Source: Burkholderiales bacterium (lineage in GTDB: Bacteria; Pseudomonadota; Gammaproteobacteria; Burkholderiales; Burkholderiaceae_C). From it: a stretch of DNA of 40,687 nucleotides. The DNA is taken from positions 1 to 40,687 of the forward strand of contig CANFXR010000016.1 of assembly GCA_947451035.1 (NCBI GenBank). Reading direction: 5' to 3'. Of the stretch, positions 16,716 to 24,940 are shown piece after piece. Numbering within the stretch: position 1 is the first letter of the stretch; every line of letters begins with the position of its first letter. A model generated the notes under the pieces. The model was not told where the DNA came from. It made no database searches and saw only the letters and a program-made list of their open reading frames with translations. The translations under genes and the position numbers were made by a program.

Positions 16716-19700
16716 ATGAAACCCGTCCGATACCGCCCGCTCGCTTGGGCCTGCGCGCCCGCCTTGACCTGTGCGCTGTGGCTGGCCGCCGTGACTGGCG
16801 TGTGGGCCGCCAGCACCGACATCGCCAGCGCGCCGCTGTTCACCTCGTCATCGACGCTGGTCAAGCCGAACCTGATGTTCATCCTCGATGACTCGGGCTC
16901 GATGGCCTACGACTACCTGCCCGACGAAGCCAACTTCTCGACCACCAAGTACGGCAAGCTGTCTTCGCAGTGCAACGGTCTGGCCTACAACCCGGGCACG
17001 GTCTACGCGCTGCCGGTCAACGCCGACGGCACCAGTCAGGCCGCGGGCAGCACCGCGTTCATCACCACCGCCAGCAATCCGAACAGCATGACCGGCACGG
17101 GGTACAGCCTGACGTCACCGACCTCGCAGGCGCTGCCCGTCACGAATGGCAACACCCTGACGTACACGCTCAACAGCGTCACCGGGCTCGGCAGCGGCAC
17201 TTTCGCCATTGGCGACGTTGTGACGGTCTACAGCACCGGTAGCACCACCAATTACATCCTTGGCACGGTCACGAGCTGGAACTCGTCGACCCGGGTGCTG
17301 GTCCTGAGCATCACGTCATCGGTGGGCAGCAGCGGCAGCCTCGCCACCCCCCGCGTCCGCCAAGGCTCGCCCAACATTCCCACCTACTACCGGTACACGG
17401 GAGCGGAGACCGCGCTGAGCTACACCTACACGAGCGCGGGGGTGATCACTTCGACCACCTTCTACGGGCAGTGCAACAGCACGATCGGCTCCTCACCGGG
17501 CAGCGGCGTCTTCACCAAGGTCACGGTGACCGCCGCCTCGAGCGAAGCACAGAACTACGCCAACTGGTACGCCTACTACAACACCCGCATGAACATGGCC
17601 AAGTCCTCGCTGTCGCGGGTGTTCTCCACGCTGGGCAGCAACTACCGGGTGGGCTACACGACGATCAGCAACACCGGCGTGACGGAGCCCACGACCACGC
17701 CCGCCGAGTTCCTCCACATCCGCGACTTCGACGCCACCCAAAAGGGCAAGTTCTTCACCGACGTGTTCGGGGCCACACCGTCGGGCTACACGCCGCTGCG
17801 CGCGGCGCTGTCCAAGGTGGGCCGCTACTACGCCAACAAGGTGCCGGCGCAGACCGTCGATCCGATCCAGTACTCGTGCCAGAAGAATTTCACGATCCTC
17901 TCGACCGACGGCTACTGGAACGTCAACGACGAAACCGCGACCTTCGGTCCGCTGGATCTGGCCGGCAACGCCGTCGGCCAGCGCGATGGATTGCCGACGC
18001 CCCGCCCGCGCTACGACGGCCTCTCGTCGACCGCGATCACCACCAGCACCTGGAACGTGGTGCGCACCAAGGTCGACCAGACGGTGACGACCACCAAGCA
18101 GTACAGCAGCGCGCTCAACACGACGGTCGACACCTACACCGCGAATTCGCCGCAGTCGGGCAACGTGGCGACGACCTACACACTTGGAGACAAGACCAGC
18201 ATCGGGACGGGCACCGGCAGCTTCAACTCGATCACATCGACGTGCACCTCCTCGGGGTCCCCAGCGGTCTACAGCTGCACCGTGACGGTCACGCTGAAGA
18301 CGGCAGCACCGCAGGCATTCGTCAGTGGAAATTCGGTGACCCTGGCCAATGTCAGCCCGTCAGGCTACAACGGGACCTTCACGATCAAAGGGAGCAACCC
18401 CACGCCATCGACGACGGTCTTTGGCTACACCGTGACCGGTCTGTCGTCACAACTCACGACCCCAGCCACGGTCGGATCGACCACGAAATACACGTACGCG
18501 CCCAGCGCCACGTGCACGACCTCGGGCCAGGGGCTGCTCACCAAGACCGTGACCCAGACCGACGTCTACGCCAAGAGCAGCGTGACGACGACCACGGCGC
18601 AGCAGACCAACGTGACCCAGACCGCCACCACGACCACGGTCTACACCACGCCACACTCCCAGGTGATCACCGTGGTCGACGGGGTGCAAACCGCCAACAC
18701 CGGCGACGTGGCGGGCACGACAAACACCGCCGCATCCACACCGACCCCCTCCAGCGTGAGCGGGTCCGCCTCAGCGATCACGCCCGTCGTCGCCGCGGCG
18801 GTCGTCACCACGGCCGCACCGCCGAGCTACGCCGCAAAGGTCACCACCACGACCAGCTGCAGCAGCACCTTGACATCGAATCCGGCCGCAGGAACTTTGG
18901 CCGCCGTCAGCTCCGGCCAGACGGTCACCAACCCCTCGGTGTCGACCACCCTGGCCAATGTCACGCTCAGCGGGCCCACGACATCGAACGTCTCCGACAA
19001 CTCGGTCACCGGCACCAAGACCACGAACACGAACACCACCAGCACCGGCGGCGCGACCAACTCGCTGGCCGACGTGGCTGAGTACTACTACGACACCGAT
19101 CTGCGTGACGAGTCGCTGGGCAACTGCACCGGGGCACTGGGCGGCAGCTCGAGCGTGTGTGGCGTGAAGACCGGCGACAACCCCACCGACCCGACCCAGA
19201 ACATGATCACGTTCACCATCGGGCTGGGCGTGAACGGAACGCTCAAGTTCGACAAGAACTACCTCACGCAAAGCTCGGGCGACTACGTGTCGCTGGTGCA
19301 GGGCACCAAGATCTGGCCGATCCCGGGCGACAGCGGCACCGGCGGGAAACCCGAGAACATCGATGACCTGTGGCATGCGGCGGTGAATGGCCGCGGCCAG
19401 TACTTCACGGCGGGCGATCCGGCGGCACTGGTCGACAGCCTGGCCTCGGCCCTGCAAAGCGTTCAGGCCAAGGTCGGCTCGGCCTCGGCAGCGGCCACCA
19501 GCACGCTGCAGCCGGTCAACGGCGACAACGACATCTTTCTGGCGCAGTTCACCTCGGTCAAATGGACCGGCGACCTGCAGCGCTACACCATCGACCCGAA
19601 CACCGGCACGCTGTCCACCACGGCGAGCTGGTCGGCGGCGGCACAGTTGCAAAGCCGCGACCTGAGCACCAACCCGCGCACCGTGTACTACCGCAGCGGC

Positions 19701-21344
19701 GGCGCGCTCAAGACCTTCAGCTACGCCAATCTGACTACCGCCGAGAAGGTCTACTTCGACAACTTCTGCAACAAGACGGGCGTGGCCACCACCAACCCGC
19801 AGCAATGCCCGCTGATCGTCGACAAGACCATCGCCAACACGGGCAGCAACCTGGTGAGCTACCTGCTGGGCACGGAGTACACCGACTACCGCACGCGCGA
19901 CGCACGCCTGGGCGACATCATCAACGGCGCGCCGGTGTTCGTCGGCAAACCCAACTTCCCTTACACGGAAAACAACTACGGCACCTTCAAGTCGACCCAG
20001 ATCGGCCGCACGGCGGCGGTCTTCGCGGGGGCCAACGACGGCATGCTGCACGCGTTTGATCGCCTGACAGGCAACGAGCTGTGGGCGTTCATCCCGACCG
20101 AAGTCTTGCCCAACCTCTACAAGGTGGCCGACGACGGTTTTTCCAACGCCCACCAGTACCTGGTGGACGGTGCGCCGGTGGTGGGCGACATCTACGTCGC
20201 GGGCGTCTGGAAGACCATCCTCGTGGGTGGGCTGGGCGGCGGCGGGCGCTCGTACTACGCGCTCGACATCACCGACCCGGCGAACCCGAAGGCGCTGTGG
20301 GAGTTTTCAAACGCCAACCTCGGGTTGAGCTTCGGCAACCCGATCATCACCAAACGGGTCGACGGCACCTGGGTGGTGGTCTTCGCCTCGGGCTACAACA
20401 ACAACGTGGGCTCAGGCGATGGCAACGGCCGGCTGTTCGTGCTCAATGCCAACACCGGCGTGCTGGCGACGAGCATCCCGACGCTGACCGCCGCCGGCGC
20501 AGCCGTGGGCTCGGTCACGACACCGAGCGGCCTGGCCAAGATCAACGGCTGGGTCGACTCGGATGCCGACAACACCGCCAAGCGCTTTTACGGCGGCGAC
20601 CTGCTGGGCAACCTGTGGCGCTTTGACATCGACAGCCAGGTTCAGCCCTACCTGAAGGCGCTGGCGCTGGCCAGCCTGACGGCGTCGGGCGGGGCTGTGC
20701 AGCCCATCACCACCAAGCCGTCGCTGGGCAGCGTCAGTTACGGCGGCATCGACTACCCCGTCATCTTTGTGGGTACCGGCGAGTACCTGGGCGCCAGCGA
20801 CCTGAGCAGCACCGGCGGGCAGTCGGTCTACGCGATCGTCGACCGGCTGGCCAGCACCGGGCTGGGCAACGTGCGCACCGGCGGCACGCTGGTGACCCAG
20901 ACCCTCACGACGACGACCAACACCAGCGGCGACACGATACGCACCGCCACCAAGAATCCGGTGAACTGGTCGACCCAGAACGGCTGGATGATGGATTTGC
21001 CATCGGCCGGCGAGCGCGTCAACGTGGCCCCGCTGCTCGCGCTGAGCGTGCTGTCGGTGGTTACCTCGGTGCCCATCAGCAGCGCGTGCCAGGCGGGCGG
21101 CTCGTCGTTCCTGTACCGGCTGGACATCAACACCGGCTCGGCAACGAACACCGCGCCTGAAGCGACGGCGGGCACCTTCATTGCCAACGTGCTGGCGGTT
21201 GGACAAACGCTGGTGCAACTCACCGACGGCACCACCGTGACCCTGATCACCCGCAGCGACGGCTTGCTCAGCACCCAGGATGACGCCCCGCCGAACCTGT
21301 CGGGTGCCATGCGCCGCACGTCATGGCGCGAGCTGGTGAACTGA
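16716..21344 (+). CDS. pilY1: Type IV pilus tip protein PilY1/PilC with MIDAS and long Thr/Ser-rich insert (cluster B)
   Basis: A 1,542-residue PilY1/PilC family tip protein with a signal peptide (cleavage near VWA|AS). A von Willebrand A domain begins with MFILDDSGSM, whose MIDAS is D58-S60-S62, and continues through STDGYWN (D398). It is resumed only at LADVAEYYYDTDLR, from residue 784. Between about 440 and 780 lies a very Thr/Ser-rich insert; a smaller one is at about 144-210. The C-terminal beta-propeller is typical: AGANDGMLHAFD, LVDGAPVVGDIYV, GGDLLGNLWRFD. The calcium loop before it reads DSDADNTAK (1281-1289), with Lys instead of the last Asp. Ribosome binding site AGGAA lies upstream of ATG. 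It presumably forms the tip adhesin/mechanosensor displayed by the cluster B minor pilins. Confidence 0.95.
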   Translation: MKPVRYRPLAWACAPALTCALWLAAVTGVWAASTDIASAPLFTSSSTLVKPNLMFILDDSGSMAYDYLPDEANFSTTKYGKLSSQCNGLAYNPGTVYALPVNADGTSQAAGSTAFITTASNPNSMTGTGYSLTSPTSQALPVTNGNTLTYTLNSVTGLGSGTFAIGDVVTVYSTGSTTNYILGTVTSWNSSTRVLVLSITSSVGSSGSLATPRVRQGSPNIPTYYRYTGAETALSYTYTSAGVITSTTFYGQCNSTIGSSPGSGVFTKVTVTAASSEAQNYANWYAYYNTRMNMAKSSLSRVFSTLGSNYRVGYTTISNTGVTEPTTTPAEFLHIRDFDATQKGKFFTDVFGATPSGYTPLRAALSKVGRYYANKVPAQTVDPIQYSCQKNFTILSTDGYWNVNDETATFGPLDLAGNAVGQRDGLPTPRPRYDGLSSTAITTSTWNVVRTKVDQTVTTTKQYSSALNTTVDTYTANSPQSGNVATTYTLGDKTSIGTGTGSFNSITSTCTSSGSPAVYSCTVTVTLKTAAPQAFVSGNSVTLANVSPSGYNGTFTIKGSNPTPSTTVFGYTVTGLSSQLTTPATVGSTTKYTYAPSATCTTSGQGLLTKTVTQTDVYAKSSVTTTTAQQTNVTQTATTTTVYTTPHSQVITVVDGVQTANTGDVAGTTNTAASTPTPSSVSGSASAITPVVAAAVVTTAAPPSYAAKVTTTTSCSSTLTSNPAAGTLAAVSSGQTVTNPSVSTTLANVTLSGPTTSNVSDNSVTGTKTTNTNTTSTGGATNSLADVAEYYYDTDLRDESLGNCTGALGGSSSVCGVKTGDNPTDPTQNMITFTIGLGVNGTLKFDKNYLTQSSGDYVSLVQGTKIWPIPGDSGTGGKPENIDDLWHAAVNGRGQYFTAGDPAALVDSLASALQSVQAKVGSASAAATSTLQPVNGDNDIFLAQFTSVKWTGDLQRYTIDPNTGTLSTTASWSAAAQLQSRDLSTNPRTVYYRSGGALKTFSYANLTTAEKVYFDNFCNKTGVATTNPQQCPLIVDKTIANTGSNLVSYLLGTEYTDYRTRDARLGDIINGAPVFVGKPNFPYTENNYGTFKSTQIGRTAAVFAGANDGMLHAFDRLTGNELWAFIPTEVLPNLYKVADDGFSNAHQYLVDGAPVVGDIYVAGVWKTILVGGLGGGGRSYYALDITDPANPKALWEFSNANLGLSFGNPIITKRVDGTWVVVFASGYNNNVGSGDGNGRLFVLNANTGVLATSIPTLTAAGAAVGSVTTPSGLAKINGWVDSDADNTAKRFYGGDLLGNLWRFDIDSQVQPYLKALALASLTASGGAVQPITTKPSLGSVSYGGIDYPVIFVGTGEYLGASDLSSTGGQSVYAIVDRLASTGLGNVRTGGTLVTQTLTTTTNTSGDTIRTATKNPVNWSTQNGWMMDLPSAGERVNVAPLLALSVLSVVTSVPISSACQAGGSSFLYRLDINTGSATNTAPEATAGTFIANVLAVGQTLVQLTDGTTVTLITRSDGLLSTQDDAPPNLSGAMRRTSWRELVN

Positions 21345-21991
21345 GCCTGGCCCGAGTGGGCCCGCTGATCGTCGGCCCACGGCTGGCCGGCGCTCTGGCC
21401 GGTGCCGCGCTGGTGCACATCGCGGCGTTCACGCTCATGCACGGCCAGAGCCTGCAAGCGGCACCCACGCCACCGCGCCTGGCAACGGTGATGCTGGCGC
21501 CACTGGGCGCTCCCGCATCCGGCACGCCAACGCCTGAGCCGACGAGCGTGCTGCTGAAGCCGGCCGCCGTGGCCGCTGCCGCCCCGCTGGAGCCAGCGCC
21601 GCCGACCACACCGGCCCACGATGCGCTGAGCGCGCCAAAGAGCCTGGCGGTCGAGTCCGTGGCTGACGGGCTCGACTACGTGCCGCGCGGCCTGCTCAGC
21701 GTCGTGCCGGTGCCGCTGGCTGCCATTGAGGTGCCCTTCCCGGAGTCGGCCCGCGGATGGTTCGAGGCCAGCGTGCAGTTGTCGGTCTTCATCGACGAGG
21801 CCGGGGTCGTGCAAAAGCTGCGCGTGGACCGATCGTCGGGTGGGCCCGCGCTGGCGTCGGCCGCGATCGACGCGTTTCGGCAGGCGCGCTTTTCACCGGG
21901 GCAGGTCGACGGCCGGGTGGTGCGCTCGGTGATCCGTGTCGAAGTCGAATTCGAGTCGCGAGCCGTGGCCTCCCAGGCACCAACGCGCTGA
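21323..21991 (+). CDS. TonB-like single-pass membrane protein closing minor-pilin cluster B
   Basis: A 222-residue protein. N-terminal membrane helix (about 20-38), Pro/Ala/Thr-rich linker (about 45-110), then a clear TonB-type C-terminal domain (about 135-213): PFPESARGWFEASVQLSVFI, DEAGVVQKLRVDRSSGG, a helix with AIDAFRQARFSP, and the last strand SVIRVEVEFE. The helix has a His (H32) matching the TonB SxxxH position, with Ala in place of Ser. The first ATG (21323) lies inside the pilY1 end, overlapping by 22 bases; an in-frame GTG at 21356 is an alternative. No exbB, exbD or receptor gene is adjacent. Same position relative to the pilus operon as 12299-12910. Fold assignment is fairly sure; function is unknown. 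Confidence 0.8.
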   Translation: MARAGELSLARVGPLIVGPRLAGALAGAALVHIAAFTLMHGQSLQAAPTPPRLATVMLAPLGAPASGTPTPEPTSVLLKPAAVAAAAPLEPAPPTTPAHDALSAPKSLAVESVADGLDYVPRGLLSVVPVPLAAIEVPFPESARGWFEASVQLSVFIDEAGVVQKLRVDRSSGGPALASAAIDAFRQARFSPGQVDGRVVRSVIRVEVEFESRAVASQAPTR

Positions 21992-21998
21992 GCGCGGC

Positions 21999-22016
21999 GC
22001 TGGCGAACCCGCCAGC
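21999..22016. terminator. Possible hairpin between convergent cluster B and dgt
   Basis: Perfect 7-bp GC-rich stem GCTGGCG/CGCCAGC with a 4-base loop lies in the 42-bp gap between two convergent genes. There is no T-run on either strand, so it is only a weak candidate for a bidirectional terminator. Confidence 0.3.
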
Positions 22017-22033
22017 CGCCGCCCGGCCATGCG

Positions 22034-23215
22034 TCAGTCGAACAGACGCTCGCCCGTCAATCGCTCGTGTTCGCGCAGGGCAAATCGGTCGGTCATGCCG
22101 GCGATGTAGTCGGCCACCGCACGGGCGCGCTGGGTCGGCTGGTCGTGCAGCGGCGGCAAGGCCGGTGCGGACTCGGGCAGATCGGCGGTGTGAGCCAGGT
22201 AGCGCTCGAACAAGCCGCTCACCACCTCGCGCGCGCGGTCGGTGGTGTCTTGCACCTTCGGGTGCCGGTACAGGTTGCGGCTGAGGAAATGCTTGAGCTG
22301 CGCGCTTTGCACGGCCATCGTCTGGCTGAAGCACACGAGCGGTGGGTGTTGCCGCGCCTCGTCGGCCGTTGCGGGCGCGGCCTGGTCGATCAGCGCGCGG
22401 GTGCTGGCGATCACGTCGTGGATCTGCGCCGACAGCATGCGGCGGATGGACTCGAACAGCAGCCGCCGGCCCGACAGGTGCGGGTGCTCTTGCAAGGTCT
22501 CGATGCGGTAGCGGTCGAAGACCTGCGCTTCTTCAAGCTGCTCGAGCGAGAGCAAGCCCGAGCGCACGCCATCGTCGATGTCGTGGGCGTTGTAGGCGAT
22601 CTCATCGGCGAGGTTGCACAACTGTGCTTCGAGCCCCGGCTGCGTGCGCGCCACAAAGCGCTGGCCGACGCCGCCGGGCTCGCTGGCTTCGAGGCGGCGC
22701 GCATTGGCTTGCGAGCAATGCTTGAGCACGCCCTCGCGCGTTTCGAAGCTCAGGTTCAGACCTTCGAACTGCGGATAGCGAACCTCGAGAAAATCCAGCA
22801 CCCGCAAGCTCTGGAAGTTGTGCTCGAAGCCCTCCCGATCGGGGTGCAACTGCAGCATGCAGGCGTTGAGCGCATCCTGGCCGGCGTGCCCGAAGGGGGT
22901 GTGGCCCACGTCGTGCGCCAGCGCGATGGCCTCGACCAGATCCTCATGCAGGCCCAGCGGACGCGCGATCGAACGGGCGATCTGCGCGACCTCGAGCGAG
23001 TGCGTCATGCGGGTGCGAAACAGGTCGCCTTCGTGGTTGAGGAAGACCTGCGTCTTGTAGACCAGCCGGCGAAACGCCGTGCTGTGCACGATGCGGTCGC
23101 GGTCGCGCTGGAACACGTTGCGCCCGAGCGAGGGCGCCTCGGGGTGCCGCCGGCCACGGCTGCGATCGGGGTGGCTGGCGAACGGGGACAGCGACCCGCC
23201 GTGGGTGGCGTTCAC
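22034..23215 (-). CDS. dgt: Deoxyguanosinetriphosphate triphosphohydrolase-like protein
   Basis: A 393-residue dGTPase-like HD-domain hydrolase, expected to split dNTPs (dGTP) into deoxynucleoside and triphosphate. The HD-site residues are visible: H72 in RMTHSLEV, H101-D102 in [11 protein letters not shown], and a later Asp region in [14 protein letters not shown]-terminal [15 protein letters not shown] and VYKTQVF are family hallmarks. I chose GTG at 23215 because it overlaps the aroB stop as GTGA and gives the usual length; longer forms would run into aroB. It is the last gene of the pilMNOPQ-aroK-aroB run, so may be co-transcribed with it. Which nucleotide it prefers cannot be seen from sequence. 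Confidence 0.93.
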   Translation of the reverse strand: MNATHGGSLSPFASHPDRSRGRRHPEAPSLGRNVFQRDRDRIVHSTAFRRLVYKTQVFLNHEGDLFRTRMTHSLEVAQIARSIARPLGLHEDLVEAIALAHDVGHTPFGHAGQDALNACMLQLHPDREGFEHNFQSLRVLDFLEVRYPQFEGLNLSFETREGVLKHCSQANARRLEASEPGGVGQRFVARTQPGLEAQLCNLADEIAYNAHDIDDGVRSGLLSLEQLEEAQVFDRYRIETLQEHPHLSGRRLLFESIRRMLSAQIHDVIASTRALIDQAAPATADEARQHPPLVCFSQTMAVQSAQLKHFLSRNLYRHPKVQDTTDRAREVVSGLFERYLAHTADLPESAPALPPLHDQPTQRARAVADYIAGMTDRFALREHERLTGERLFD

Positions 23216-24309
23216 ACGCAGTGCGCTTCGATGGCTTCGGCCACCAGCGCGTCGTCGGCGCGGTGCAGGCTGGCGCGACCCGGGGCGTCGATCAGCACGA
23301 AGCGGATCTGGCCGGACTCGGACTTCTTGTCGACACGCATCAGCTCGAGGTAGCGCGCTGCGCCGAGCCGGGGCCCGCGCGTGGGCAACCCGGCACGCTC
23401 GATCAGCGTGGTGAGGCGCTCGGCGTACGCCGCATCGATGAGCCCGAGGCGCACCGACAGGTCGGCGGCCATGACCATGCCGCAGCCCACCGCCTCGCCG
23501 TGCAGCCATTCGCCGTAGCCCAGCCCCGCCTCGATCGCGTGGCCGAAGGTGTGGCCGAAGTTGAGGATCGCGCGCAAGCCGGACTCGCGTTCATCCTGAC
23601 CCACCACCCAGGCCTTGATCTCGCACGAGCGGCGCACCGCGCAGGCCAGCGCGGTCTTGTCGCGGGCACGCAGGGCGTCGATGTGCTGTTCGATCCAGCC
23701 CAGAAAGGCATCGTCGGCGATCGGGCCGTACTTGATCACCTCGGCCAGACCGGCGGAGATCTCGCGATCGGGCAGCGTGTCGAGCGTGTCCAGGTCGGCT
23801 ATCACCCGCAGGGGCTGGTAGAACGCGCCGATCATGTTCTTGCCCGCGGGGTGGTTGATGGCGGTCTTGCCGCCCACCGACGAATCGACCTGCGCCAGCA
23901 GCGTGGTCGGGACCTGCACATACGACACGCCGCGCATGTAGCAGGCAGCGGCAAAGCCGGTCATGTCACCGATCACCCCGCCGCCCAGCGCGTACAGCAC
24001 GGTCTTGCGGTCGAAGGCCTCGCGCAGCAGTTCGTCAAAGATCAGGTTGAGGGTGGCCCAGTCCTTGTAGACCTCGCCATCGGGCAAGGCGATGGTGCGC
24101 ACACGGGTGTGGTGCAAAGCGAGCACGCGTTGCAAGCGCTCGGCATACAGCGGTGCCACGGTGGTGTTGGTGACGATCAACGCCTCGGCCGATGCGGATC
24201 CGCACGAGAGCGCCGAGGGCAGATCCAGCAGTCCGCAGCCGATGAGGATGTCGTAACTGCGCTCGGCCAGCGCGATGCTGACGGTCTCGGTGGGAAGGTG
24301 GTTGGCCAT
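23212..24309 (-). CDS. aroB: 3-dehydroquinate synthase
   Basis: A 365-residue 3-dehydroquinate synthase, second step of the shikimate pathway (DAHP to 3-dehydroquinate; NAD and a divalent metal as cofactors; cytoplasm). Family motifs are present in order: [12 protein letters not shown], the NAD-binding [41 protein letters not shown], the metal/substrate region AEVIKYG, and the metal His region [16 protein letters not shown] 24309 ([10 protein letters not shown]) is preferred; a TTG at 24342 that overlaps the aroK stop would add 11 residues. Standard neighbour of aroK. Confidence 0.96.
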   Translation of the reverse strand: MANHLPTETVSIALAERSYDILIGCGLLDLPSALSCGSASAEALIVTNTTVAPLYAERLQRVLALHHTRVRTIALPDGEVYKDWATLNLIFDELLREAFDRKTVLYALGGGVIGDMTGFAAACYMRGVSYVQVPTTLLAQVDSSVGGKTAINHPAGKNMIGAFYQPLRVIADLDTLDTLPDREISAGLAEVIKYGPIADDAFLGWIEQHIDALRARDKTALACAVRRSCEIKAWVVGQDERESGLRAILNFGHTFGHAIEAGLGYGEWLHGEAVGCGMVMAADLSVRLGLIDAAYAERLTTLIERAGLPTRGPRLGAARYLELMRVDKKSESGQIRFVLIDAPGRASLHRADDALVAEAIEAHCV

Positions 24310-24338
24310 CGGCGTATTTTGCAACGCGACCACCGCCT

Positions 24339-24905
24339 TCAATGGGCCGGTGCTTCGGCTCCGTCGACCGGCGAGGGCACCGTGTCCATCGGAATCAGAC
24401 CCGCGAGTTCCAGTTGCATGAGCAACATGTTGATCAGGTTGGGCACCGAGGGTCGCCCCGTCTCGATGACGTAATGGGCGATGCTGCGGTACAGCGGATC
24501 ACGCAGCTGGAACAGCGCGCGCAGCCGTGCCATCGGATCGCTGACCTGCAGCAAAGGCCGGTGGGTGTCGTGGCGCAGGCGCCGGAACAGTTCTTCGGGG
24601 GACGAGCGCAGGTAGACCACCGAACTGCCGCGGTGCAGCACCTCGCGGTTGGCTTCGCGCAAAACCACGCCGCCGCCGGTGGCCAGCACGCCTTGCGATG
24701 TGGCCACCAGTTCGGCGATCACCGCTTGCTCGATGTCGCGAAAACTCTCCTCGCCCTCACGGTCGAAGAACTCGCGAATGCTGCAGCCGATGCGCCGCTC
24801 GATGAGCGTATCGCTGTCGTTGAAGGCCACGCCCAACCGGCGTGCCAGTTGCCGGCCCACGGTGGACTTGCCACCGCCGGGCATCCCGATCAGGCTGATG
24901 AGCAC
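24339..24905 (-). CDS. aroK: Shikimate kinase
   Basis: A 188-residue shikimate kinase, which phosphorylates shikimate with ATP. Walker [10 protein letters not shown] (residues 7-15), shikimate-binding Asp in [10 protein letters not shown] (D32), [14 protein letters not shown], and the GGG motif in [11 protein letters not shown] are all present. Length is slightly above the usual about 175 because of a short C-terminal tail. It lies 35 bp after pilQ; the pilQ-aroK-aroB order is common in beta- and gammaproteobacteria, so transcription from the pilM promoter is likely. Confidence 0.96.
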   Translation of the reverse strand: MLISLIGMPGGGKSTVGRQLARRLGVAFNDSDTLIERRIGCSIREFFDREGEESFRDIEQAVIAELVATSQGVLATGGGVVLREANREVLHRGSSVVYLRSSPEELFRRLRHDTHRPLLQVSDPMARLRALFQLRDPLYRSIAHYVIETGRPSVPNLINMLLMQLELAGLIPMDTVPSPVDGAEAPAH

Positions 24906-24940
24906 GCGAACCCGCTGGCGCTAAGCCGAGCCGCCAGCGA

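Noticed and set aside
18771-20153. 460-codon minus-strand frame inside pilY1 of cluster B
   Set aside because: Shadow of PilY1: Gly/Arg/Val-rich with no family features.
22034-23509. Longer start for the dGTPase-like gene
   Set aside because: The extra N-terminal residues lie within aroB and are a shadow; GTG 23215 overlapping the aroB stop gives the normal family length.
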